This document shows positions 49,761-59,099 of a DNA stretch of 64,000 nucleotides, piece after piece. Origin of the DNA: Cryptomeria japonica. Its lineage: Eukaryota; Streptophyta; Pinopsida; Cupressales; Cupressaceae. The stretch spans positions 236,509,922-236,573,921 of the forward strand of contig NC_081406.1 in the NCBI RefSeq assembly GCF_030272615.1, read 5' to 3'. Position numbers and translations under genes: made by a program. The notes beneath the pieces are model-generated. The model searched no databases. It saw only the letters and a program-made list of their open reading frames with translations, and was not told where the DNA came from. Positions within the stretch are counted from its first letter, which is position 1; every line of letters begins with the position of its first letter.

Positions 49761-50128
49761 TTGATTTCCGTTTTATATTCTTACGTTATATTCAGGATTT
49801 CCGTAGTCTTCGCATTTCTTACCACGTTCTTTTAATGTCAAAGCAATGCATTGATTTTGTAAGTTCAGGTTATCAACATTTCACATCAACAAGATGTATA
49901 TATTATAAATATTTTATTACAAGAGATGTTACAATAAGATTGGAAGTCTTAAGGGGTTTTCATATGAAAGTAATTACATGTTCAAATCATAAATATTTTT
50001 TTATAAATTGATAATAATTATATGAAATAGTTAATGTGATTAAAATAATCTCTATTTGGGTACAATTAGCTTGAAATCCTCCATTATCTTCATAGATCAT
50101 ACCACTTGTAACTCCTAGCAATGTAATA

Positions 50129-51087
50129 CTCATCTTCCTTAGTTATTTTTAGATGTGGACATTACTATATAAACTATCAAAAAGGTTAATCGTAGGATTA
50201 CCTCATAGGCCACATTGATCTTGTCAAATATCACACCTTAATCAACTCCTTTACAAACATCAAGATGATAACTAGAAATAATATGAATGAAGAGAATCAT
50301 TTAATTAATTAATTATTTAAAAATAATTAAACAACCTTATAACATTATCTCAAAATTCTATTAGTCAAATATGAACTCAATTTTAGTTTTTCTATTATAT
50401 TTTTGGGTATTATAGATTAATCTAAAAATAAGATCTAGCAATGAATATAAATCTTAATGTGTTTCTTGCAAGTATTTTTTGGCATAGTGATTGGATTTAT
50501 GGGTTATTAGAAAACATGTGCATAATACTTACTTGTCTTGACATTAGTTCTATTCATACTGTATTAACATGGGACCACGTTTCATGAAATTTTTTACTCC
50601 ATGGTTGGATATTTCAATTTTAATATTATAGTGTTGTAATTAGCCGATAGGCTTTGTTTTAAGTGGACTTCCCTGTCCACATCTATTCGCAAAACCTGTC
50701 TCACATCGGTAAACAGGCTTAGCCCATCATCTAACCATTTTCAAGTAAACGGAAAACACTGAAACTACTTTAAAAATTTAAATCATGCTCCACATGGATG
50801 AAAATGAAAGCACCTTTCACTGCCACTCATAGATGCCCTAACCTTGTGCCTCGTCACCTTCGCATACATGAATTGGCACCATTCAAAATCCAATTTATTG
50901 CAGCCAATGAGCATGGTTTCCAATGATAAGGCCGCTGTAACGAAAGACCTTAATAACAAGCACTGATGGGTAACTTAATTGTGCTTAGTTTCCTCATTAA
51001 ATAATAATAATATGCATTTTTGGGCTTCCCACTCACCCAATCTATAAAATTAATGTTCAATTTATATATGGTGATTTAAGTTTTGTT
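50129..51087. other. sequence present only in unit 2, between terpene synthase and Copia C
   Basis: About 960 bp lying upstream of the minus-strand terpene synthase remnant and left of the Copia C LTR. It is AT-rich. A GT-flanked minus-strand stretch near 50190-50270 could be an old exon but shows no recognisable terpene synthase motif. No gene is supported. Confidence 0.4.
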
Positions 51088-52210
51088 TGTTGGCATTTTT
51101 GATGATTATGTTGTGATTGTCATTGATGGACACACACTTGCATTGAGATCACTTTTATATGTATGAGTTATGCTCAACCGGCAATTGTTCCCAATCGGTA
51201 TGATGCATTATAGTCTTTAGACTATCGGTGTTTTGCAAAATGTGTTTACTGGTCTGAAGCGGTATGTTGACCCCAAGCGGTTCGAGGATCTCAAGCAGTA
51301 CGAAGGATCAAAGCGACATAACACATATTTCCCAGTCTTCATTTTTGTCATACCAGCAACCGGTATTTTGTATGAACCAGTAATACTCTGTGATGAGTTA
51401 CCAACAGGCATTTTGTGATGAGTTACCATCCACCGATTGTTTGACGATGCCAACACTTTAACGGTGCTTTTTGTGTCATGTTACAGAATATGTCTAGATG
51501 CATTGAACCTAGGAAATTGTAATGTAATCCTATTGGACCGACATGAAATCAGATTCCTTTATAAGGACATCATGTCTAGGGTTTTATGTTGTTGCTAGGG
51601 TTTAAGGTGGTTGATGAGTTAGAGAGAGTGTGAATGTGTTGAAGACTAAAATAATGCTAGAATGCATTAGGAACGAGCTATCAAGGATCTAACCAAGCAA
51701 TCTATGCTATTTGCTAGATCACTCACTTGTTGATTACTCACATCTTCGACAAGTCTGAAGCCCTTAACCAGGTAGGGCCAAAAGCCTTTTGTAAATCCTC
51801 TAACAAGGTGGTTCACATCTGTGGATCTAAAATCCTCTAGCAAGGTAGTCTTTAATCGGACTTATCTCCTAACAGAGATTGAGATTCCTAACAGGATCTG
51901 TTCTGGTAAAGAACATTGTATGACCTTAACCGGTCTGACCTTAATCGGTCTGGTTCCTATTCTGCATATAGTTACTTGTGAGTTTCATCTCATTGTGGTT
52001 TTTCCCATTTGGGTTTCCACATCAAAATCTCTTGTGTTATGGTGTTTGTGCTTCTATGGGTAAATGCATTATTTGCTATTTGGTTTGCATGTGTGCTATC
52101 CAGTTTGTCTGCTAAACTGTTTTACTGGTTTACTGTTAGTCTAGTAAAGTGCTTAAGTACATTGATTTTTGGCATACTAATTCACCCCCCCCCCCTCTTA
52201 GTATTCATCA
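51088..52210 (+). repeat. Copia C 5' LTR
   Basis: 1123 bp starting TGTTGGCATTTTTGATG and ending TTCATCA, with a TTTATAAGG TATA-like box near 51558 and the C-run plus CTCTTAG signature before its end. It has no counterpart in unit 1, where a deletion removed it. Confidence 0.75.
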
Positions 52211-52212
52211 AT

Positions 52213-52224
52213 TGGTATCAGAGC
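52213..52224 (+). promoter_or_regulatory. Copia C primer-binding site
   Basis: TGGTATCAGAGC, a perfect match to the standard plant initiator-Met tRNA primer site, two bases after the LTR. Confidence 0.9.
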
Positions 52225-52260
52225 CTACCTTTCTATAAGTCTAACCACTTGGAAAGAGAT

Positions 52261-53538
52261 ATGGGGGAATACACTATGAGGAAACTTACTCATCAGCTCA
52301 CTCACTCTGAGCAAGCCTATGATGATCTTATGGTCAAATATAAGGTCTCTCAAGCAAAAAGGAGAGAACATGCTGAAAAACTGATGGAGCTATTTGAAAA
52401 TAGTTCTTTTGATGAAGCGGACATGGAAGCCCTGATTCAAGAACTAGAAAAGCTGAATGAATCTAATTCCAACCTGAGAAAAGAGTTGGAAGGACTGACT
52501 AGTTGAATGTGCCAAGAGCTTGAGAACCGAAGGAAAGCTGAAGATCTGGTCAAAGACAAAGATCAAGAAATCTATAAGCTGAAGCAAGAGATCAGTGCCC
52601 TAGCTGCTCAACTCCATCTGAGCAAAGTGGACAAGGAAGACATGCAAGGAGAACTGAACATAGCCATCTCTAAGAATGCAAACCTAATGGAAACAAATGC
52701 TGCTATTTCCAAAGAACTCTCTAAGTCAAAGGAAATACTTGCTAAGTTCAACAAGAGTACTGTTAAGCTAGAGCAAAAGCTTGAATCTGCCAAACTTGTC
52801 AAGAACACTGATGGACTTGGTTATTCTGGTCATGAGAAAGGTGAGACCTTTAGTACAAATGCTGGAGGATCGAAGAAACAACCGGCATCAAAGGATAAAT
52901 GTAAGCAAAAGTTTAAACCTGTTTTCTTTAATTGTCTTAAAGAAGGACATACTACTAATGTGTGTAGGAGCAAAGGCTACAATAATTTTCCTTACTTTAT
53001 AAACAATGTCCCTAGATCCAATAAGTTCAATGGTAATTGTTATACATGCAGCAAGTTTGGGTATAAAGCACCTGAATGCAGGTCTGTTATGAACAACACT
53101 GGAAGATATCCTCAGAGGACTCAAGGAGTTGGTCCGGAACCTTTTGTGAATCGGAATCACAACTAGTTTAATGTCTTTAATCATCAGTCAGGAAGTGGTG
53201 GCTATCAAGCGGCAACCTGATGGAGAGAAAGCTATTTGATCTGTCATTGTCATGGTCACACTGCTGCAACATGTAGGAGGAAGAATGGTAACATGAATAA
53301 TTGACCTTGGAGAGCACCTGGAATGGTCTGCTATCATTGCAGCAAACCAGGTCACATTGCTAGATTCTGCAGACCAAGAAAGAACATATCGAATGATGTA
53401 CTGGTCACTCCAGAAGGAAAGATTGATATCGACACTATTCAAGTAGATATGAATAAAACTTGGAAGAAGAAACCAACGGTGTTGCAAGAAGAACCGGTTT
53501 CTGCACCTAGTGTGGAAATCACAGAACCGGCGAACTAA
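52261..53538 (+). pseudogene. Copia C gag pseudogene, unit 2
   Basis: Starts ATGGGGGAATAC, 37 bases after the primer site. One frame of about 426 codons holds an N-terminal helical region (LTHQLTHSEQAYDDL), a coiled coil (52507-52800) and up to four zinc knuckles: NCLKEGHTTNVC (first Cys changed to Phe), CYTCSKFGYKAPEC (His changed to Tyr), a degenerate CHCHGHTAATC, and an intact CYHCSKPGHIARFC. Stops occur at 52504-52506, 53164-53166 and twice more before 53323, all in the same frame. Without them it is a conventional Copia gag. Unit 1 (32076-33119) keeps some residues lost here, so the two copies decayed separately. Confidence 0.8.
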
Positions 53539-53981
53539 GCATCAGAAAAGCTTAGGGGGAGCAAATGGTGAAATGTTTCGAACCCCCGGTTTATACTGGT
53601 AAAAGACCTTAACAAGTATGTGATACCTGTCATTTGGCAGAAGACCAAAAATGGTAACAGGCAAATTAGGGTTTACGCCCTAATGGTGGAGCATTTATTA
53701 TGGTAGGTGAGGAATATGTTTAAAAGGAATTTTCAAATCATTTCTCACTATCATTTTTCGAGTGAAGAAGTTTTTCAAGTGCAGAGTGAAGAAAAAGTGA
53801 TTTGTGTTGCGATTCAAAGAAATTTTGAAACCCTGAAGAATATTCAGAAGCAAATATCAACCGGTCAAGAGAAGAACTCAAAGCGGTGATTCAGGAATCG
53901 ACGAAGTGTGAGGCAAAGTGGAATTTGTAAGAACTAAATTCTCGATTTCCGAAAGTTATTTCTTTAGTTTTATGTTTTATC

Positions 53982-55169
53982 ATGGCTTCCGTATCTCATG
54001 ATAGTTCTAGTGCAACTGTTGATTCTATGGACTTCATACAACGAAAGTCAAAAAATAATGCCTTGTCTCAAGTATTGGCTGGTGTTATAGTAGAAGAAGG
54101 GATTTCTGATTACATAGACTACAAAATCAAAGACCTAGGGTCTCTTGTGATCCATTCCTAGCTGAGCTTATTCTGCAGAAAGAATAAGAAGATTAAACCA
54201 GAATTCAACATTCTGGAAAAGAAGAAACTCCAAAATGCAGTTTACTTTCTTGAAGAATATTTGGATGATCACACTCACATTATCCTAAGCAGGGTACACG
54301 GTGACAATATGTACCTAGAGCGGACGCATGATATCACACTGGAAGTGATTCATGTCGTCACCGGTTTCTGCAATATAGGGGAAGTGCCAACCCTAAGGAA
54401 GGTCAGCAAGACTGAAATGTCCAAGCTCACCGATTCAGTGAGTGACTCATGTGGCATGATAGTTAACTCAATCAAGGATGATCTGGTCAAGTATGCCTGC
54501 ATGGTGATAGGCTACCAGATGTTCTCTGCTAGCAGAATTAATTGTGTCTCTAATGTAGTGGTAAATGTTGCTTACACGATGATTAAGGAGGATGCATCGT
54601 TTGATCTGTGCACCTGTATGCAAAGACAACTTATGTTGAATCTTAAGTCAATCAAATAGGACAATGCACTGAGATTCAAGTTTGGATACCTAATGGTTGG
54701 GTTGTTCTTTTACTTCCAAGGCTACTTTCTAGGAGTAGGTGACCTTCAGTCATCTACCGACCAACTGGTAACAAAACAAATCAAGGAGAGCCTACAAGCG
54801 GTTGGAGCTGGCTATCCGGAAGTGTTGAACAAATACTTTGATGAGTTCAAATGCAAGATGAGTCAAAGGATAAAAATATCCAGTGATTTGGTCAAAAAGT
54901 ATGAGGAAGACATCTGCTTCACCATCAAAGTGGATGAATGCATAATGGAGGCTATTGAGCCCAGACATGAAGAAGTAGAGCCTATGGGCTATGAGGTAAT
55001 GTATGATATGTTGGACGGGTAGGCTTCTACCCTAATCACCTCACCCCTTGATCCTAAGGCAAAGAGAACTGGCACCTATTTGGAAAGGGTTTCACCGGTT
55101 GTAGAACCCTCTGAAAAGAAAGGAAAGGTAGTGCCTTTGACATCGACACCGGTTACTGCAGTGGTGGGA
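53982..55169 (+). pseudogene. Copia C second ORF, function unknown, unit 2
   Basis: Duplicate of 33563-34750 in one frame from ATG 53982. Open segments are 54261-54659 and 54693-55022. Stops after LVIHS and after LNLKSIK are shared with unit 1; a stop after MLDG (55020-55022) is private. Shared features include VVTGFCNIGEV, CMVIGYQMFSASRINCVS, CTCMQRQLMLNL, FFYFQGYF and SLQAVGAGYPEVLNKYFDEF. No enzyme motif is recognised. In unit 2 the second shared region is less interrupted than in unit 1 (no stop at the VGDLQSS position). Confidence 0.55.
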
Positions 55170-55815
55170 TGGTACTTGGGATAGACTAGCCTAGTCTATG
55201 CCCTTGGATCCTTTTCTTGGATCACCTGGTGTTCTCTACACACTCTAGGGTCTCTAGGACTTCCTTTGCTTGGGGAATCCCCTGACCTTTCTCAATTCCA
55301 CCCACCAATGAGTTGCAATGTTGCTCCTAAGGTATCACCTAGTCATGAGACTCAAAACCCCTTACTATGGCTAATAAGGGCTATGCTTGTTCCAGACCTT
55401 CCAAGGCCTTAGAAACGTTATATTAGGTCTAATTCATGGTCTTTCCACCCATTCATGTGCCCCCAAGAAGTTTCAAGATTCCAACCCCTTACCGATTTCA
55501 CTATTTTGTATTTTTGCCTTCAAATAGGGCTACAAGGATTAGGACCAATTAGGCCTCCTACCTGATCCTTTAGGGATTCCTCTAACAAACAATGCACCAA
55601 CTACCCAAACTCCCAAAATGTACTGCCATTCATTTGGCAAGGACTCAAGGATTTCTTTGGTCTTGGGCCTCCAACTGGCCGTCCAGTGCCTTGGGCGAAT
55701 TTTGGTGATTTTAAGGGTTTTGTGAGGGTTTTTAGGGTCTGCCTGGGTCACAGTGGATACTTTGTGTTTTAGCCACCTTGTTTGAATTGGTGGAGGCTCC
55801 TCCTTCACACCAATG
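55170..55815 (-). repeat. G LTR fragment, unit 2
   Basis: First 646 bp matching 34751-35396, starting TGGTACTTGGGATAGAC. It is cut by insertion of element T; the rest should lie beyond the window. Confidence 0.75.
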
Positions 55816-57066
55816 TGTAGCGTCCTAAAATTGTGACACTTGCAATTTCGACTGCATTTCGGTCTTCACGATGGCGACGCAACACTAAACCTGAATGGAG
55901 ACCCCGAAACTTGCTCACGACACCAAAAACTGCATTTTCTTGCACCCTGGCCTGATCCTCCTTTGCACCCTGCTGTCCCAGGAGGTGGGACCAGAGCGCC
56001 CAGCGCCCTAGTCCTTCAGGACCAGGGCGCCCAGTGCCCTGGTCCCCTAGGACCATGGCGCCCAGCGCCCTGGTCCCTGGCCCTATTTTGGGCCCGGTCT
56101 CCTATGGGACTTCGGGCCTTTTTGTTTGCAAATTGGAAAATAAACTTTCCTGGTCAGCCTAAGGTCGGGAAAATCAGTCTATTAACCCTAATTGGCAAGT
56201 ATATAAACTACTTTTCCTCTCTCATTTTGGGGAGGATGGAAAAAGGTGGAAACGATATTCAAACATTCAAGCATTCAAGCATTCAAGCATTCCTTCAAGC
56301 AATTGATTATTCTAAGTCTCCATTCAAGGCTAAGTGTTGCATTCAAGACAAGGATTCAACCATTGAAGAGGAGATCACATACTACAACATACAACATACA
56401 ACATACAACAACATCTATACCTTCGCATATAAGGATACAAACATCCTTACAACAAGGTATTAGTACTTGTTTTACATTACATTTACAACATTTCTCATTT
56501 GTTGGTTAATTCCAAAACTGGGGTTTGACCTAAAGGCAAACCCCTCATCCCTAACCCCCCAATCGTCTTCGCTTTTCTATGTGTAGGTTGCAGGTACGCG
56601 GCTGAAATTGAAGATCTGGAATCCTTGTGCAGAGACGAACAGATCCCCCTTCGTTTCGCGGATTTTTCGGAGGACCGTGGCTCCGGGCGCCATCGTCCCA
56701 TCAACTTTTGCTCAAATTTGCAGGACAGCGCCGTATCGACATTTTACAGCTAATTCCAGGTCCGCAGCTTCATCCTATATCCCTATCTCAGTTTATAAGC
56801 GAATCTTTCTCACTTTCTATGCATTCCTAGCTTAATCTTTCTATCTACATTTCTTTATGAAAGAGGGTATCCTTGCTATCACAACCCTTGAAACTCATAT
56901 AGAATCCAATCTTGCATTGCGTGGGATTGGATCTTGTGGGTTTCAACCCCTCTTTTGAATGTAAAGTCCCTCCTAAGTGAAAACCATCAACCCTAGTGAC
57001 TCTCCCTTCTCTCTCCTCGGAGTTGGGGAGGGGAGAACGACTAGGGTTCGATTTTTCCGCTTTACA
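55816..57066 (+). repeat. T LTR, plus orientation (left arm)
   Basis: 1251 bp. It contains a TATATAAA box near 56198, a GC-rich tandem repeat (55989-56079), ATTCAAGC octamers near 56265-56292 and ACATACAA octamers near 56383-56410. In the roughly 60 bases near its inner end that I compared with the LTR at 63724-64000 there is about one difference. Confidence 0.8.
55989..56079 (+). repeat. 31-bp GC-rich tandem repeat in T LTR
   Basis: Three units (55989-56019, 56020-56050, 56051-56079) of the form GACCAGGGCGCCCAGYGCCC followed by TGGTCC and a variable end. The unit is self-complementary (GGACCAGGGC / GCCCTGGTCC). The reverse complement in the right arm spans about 58096-58183. Confidence 0.8.
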
Positions 57067-57098
57067 TTTTGGTGAACCCGATGTCAGGTTCACCAAAA
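57067..57098. promoter_or_regulatory. back-to-back primer-site remnants at the palindrome centre
   Basis: TTTTGGTGAACC, CGATGTCA, GGTTCACCAAAA. Read from either side this is the sequence that follows the intact T LTR (TGGTGAACCCGACGTGAA at 63703-63720), so both arms end within the primer site. Confidence 0.7.
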
Positions 57099-58354
57099 TG
57101 TAAAGCGGAAAAATCGAACCCTAGTCGTTCTCCCCTCCCCAACTCCGAGGAGAGAGAAGGGAGAGTCACTAGGGTTGATGGTTTTCACTTAGGAGGGACT
57201 TTACATTCAAAAGAGGGGTTGAAACCCACAAGATCCAATCCCACGCAATGCAAGATTGGATTCTATATGAGTTTCAAGGGTTGTGATAGCAAGGATACCC
57301 TCTTTTGTAAAGAATGTAGATAGAAAGATTAAGCTAGGAATGCATAGAAAGTGAGAAAGATTTGCTTATAAACTGAGATAGGGATATAGGATGAAGCTGC
57401 GAACCTGGAATTAGCTGTAAAATGTCGATACGGCACTGTCCTGCAAATTTGAGCAAAAGTTGATGGGACGATGGTGCCCGGCGTGCACACAGTCCTCCGA
57501 AAAATCCGCGAAACGAAGGGGGATCTGTTTGTCTCTGCACAAGGATTCCAGATCTTCAATTTCAGCCGCGTACCTACAACCTACACACAGAAAAGCGAAG
57601 ACGATTGGGGGGTTAGGGATGAGGGGTTTGCCTTTAGGTCAAACCCCAGTTTTGGAATTAACCAACAAATGAGAAATGTTGTAAATGTAACGTAAAACAA
57701 GTACTAATACCTTGTTGTAAGGATGTTTGTATCCTTATATGCGAAGGTATAGATGTTGTTGTATGTTGTATGTTGTATGTTGTAGTATGTGATCTCCTCT
57801 TCAATGGTTGAATCCTTGTCTTGAATGCAACACTTAGCCTTGAATGGAGACTTAGAATAATCAATTGCTTGAAGGAATGCTTGAATGCTTGAATGCTTGA
57901 ATGCTTGAATGTTTGAATATCGTTTCCACCTTTTTCCATCCTCCCCAAAATGAGAGAGGAAAAGTAGTTTATATACTTGCCAATTAGGGTTAATAGACTA
58001 ATTTTCCCGACCTTAGGCCGACCAGGAAAGTTTATTTTCCAATTTGCAAACAAAAAGGCTCGAAGTCCCATAGGAGACCGGGCCCAAAATAGGGCCAGGG
58101 ACCAGGGCGCTGGGCGCCATGGTCCTGGGGGACCAGGGGGTGCCCTGGTCCTGAAGGACCAGGGGGCTAGGCGCTCTGGTCCCACCTCCTGGGACAGCAG
58201 GGTGCAAAGGAGGATCAGGCCAGGGTGCAAGAAAATGCAGTTTTTGGTGTCGTGAGCAAGTTTCGGGGTCTCCATTCAGGTTTAGTGTTGCGTCGCCATC
58301 GTGAAGACCGAAATGCAGTCGAAATTGCAAGTGTCACAATTTTAGGACGCTACA
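57099..58354 (-). repeat. T 3' LTR (right arm)
   Basis: 1256 bp, TGTAAAGCGG...GACGCTACA on the plus strand. It has one more TTGAATGC-type octamer than the left arm and a GTGCAC-containing 3-base-longer segment near 57481. Confidence 0.8.
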
Positions 58355-58370
58355 TTTAGCCCCCACTTTA
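58355..58370 (-). promoter_or_regulatory. polypurine tract of T
   Basis: Minus strand TAAAGTGGGGGCTAAA immediately before the LTR start TGTAGCG. Confidence 0.8.
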
Positions 58371-59099
58371 GCGGGAGTATAAGCGTACGCTCATACTTCC
58401 GGTAAAGTACAAGGAAACAACTTTGAAAAACTTTCACCACGTCAAGGAGGCAAGATACACCAAGCCCCCAGTGGACTAAGGATCTTACGACTTCAATTGA
58501 CAAAGTAAAAGGGAAGATCACAAGGGAGAACCATGACTGTCAGTAGTAAGGTTCCCTCACTATGAGTCATGCAAGAAAGATATCAAAAATTTTCAAGGCA
58601 AGGTTAAATTTGTCAAGAAATTTTCAAGTATCTTGAAAAGATATGGACGGGATGTATGCCCCCCTACGTTAAAGCGATCGCACACACCTCACTGGGGGTG
58701 ATTGCTTTAAGGTAGTGATACATATAAGAATGAGAAAAAGGAAAGGAGCACGTTATCACAAGGATTTAGCCCCCAAGTGTGAGATAAGCCCAAGGATAAT
58801 AGACACAAAACACAAAGCACGAGGTGACTTCGCTTTCCTTGGGGTAAGTATGCTGTATGATAATTCATGTATATCATATGTATGTATGCATAATTGTTCT
58901 TCATTCCCCAATCAAGGAAGGTCACCTAGAAGAAGGGAACACATGTGTCTTTTGAGTCAACATGAGAGAGACCAAGAGATCTCAATGCTTTGCATCGTCC
59001 TCAAGTAGACAACACTAAGGACAACAAATAGAAGAATGAGAATAACATATAGAAGAAGTAACAAAAGAGAGGAGGAGAGAATCTGCTATGCTAATGTAA
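58371..59099 (-). other. T 3' untranslated region
   Basis: About 730 bp between the gag stop and the purine tract. It includes CCCCCACT-type and GCGATCGC motifs near 58660-58700. The small ORFs here lack family features. Confidence 0.5.

Larger units (their letters stand above)
45666..49765 (-). pseudogene. terpene synthase pseudogene, unit 2 (conifer TPS-d-like)
   Basis: Same gene remnant as in unit 1, exon for exon: first exon ending at 49518; 49320-49112 (one Glu codon shorter); 49027-48906; 48786-48571 (CLDDIYDTYGT retained); 48257-48119; 46233-45985 (TLQPILL here is open where unit 1 has a stop; LRLRGDTKTF kept); 45858-45666. The W-TAG in the DDxxD exon and the Q-TAA in the sixth exon are shared with unit 1, so the gene was dead before duplication. 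The last exon has a deletion of roughly 110-140 bp, filled by a second copy of CCTGGATGGTCTTTCAT. The RR(x8)W exon and one N-terminal exon are absent, as in unit 1. Confidence 0.85.
51088..55169 (+). mobile_element. Copia-type element C, pol-less, unit 2
   Basis: 5' LTR (51088-52210), initiator-Met primer site (52213-52224), gag (52261-53538), purine-rich spacer, and an unidentified second ORF (from 53982), interrupted by the G LTR at 55170. No Copia pol is visible between gag and ORF2, so the element appears non-autonomous. Its 3' LTR is not in the window. Confidence 0.7.
38866..55815. repeat. tandem segmental duplication, unit 2 (interrupted on the right)
   Basis: Starts with 36 bases of R interior (TTGATCTTGCAATCGAGC...) directly after truncated RT of element G, then repeats unit 1 in the same order and orientation. 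It retains 50129-52495, which unit 1 lacks. Homology to unit 1 ends at CCAATG (55815), exactly where element T is inserted; unit 1 continues ATTCTTCACTC there. Confidence 0.85.
55816..58354. repeat. giant palindrome of two head-to-head T LTRs
   Basis: Left arm 55816-57078 and right arm 57087-58354 are reverse complements over about 1.26 kb, with a small number of substitutions and short indels, around an 8-base spacer CGATGTCA. Each arm is one LTR (TGTAGCGTCC...CTTTACA) plus the start of its primer-binding site (TTTTGGTGAACC). The outer left edge abuts CAATG at 55815. Confidence 0.85.

Noticed and set aside
49641-49835. Plus-strand ORF with METLIETL-like repeats.
   Set aside because: It is the antisense reading of the minisatellite in the terpene synthase exon.
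51233-52063. Short plus- and minus-strand ORFs in this interval.
   Set aside because: They sit within the Copia C LTR and carry no family signature.
56845-57323. Matching ORFs of 83-84 codons on opposite strands at 56845-57096, 57069-57323 and 63700-63945.
   Set aside because: They are the same stretch of T LTR read in mirror-image copies; the protein-level repeat is a by-product of the palindrome.
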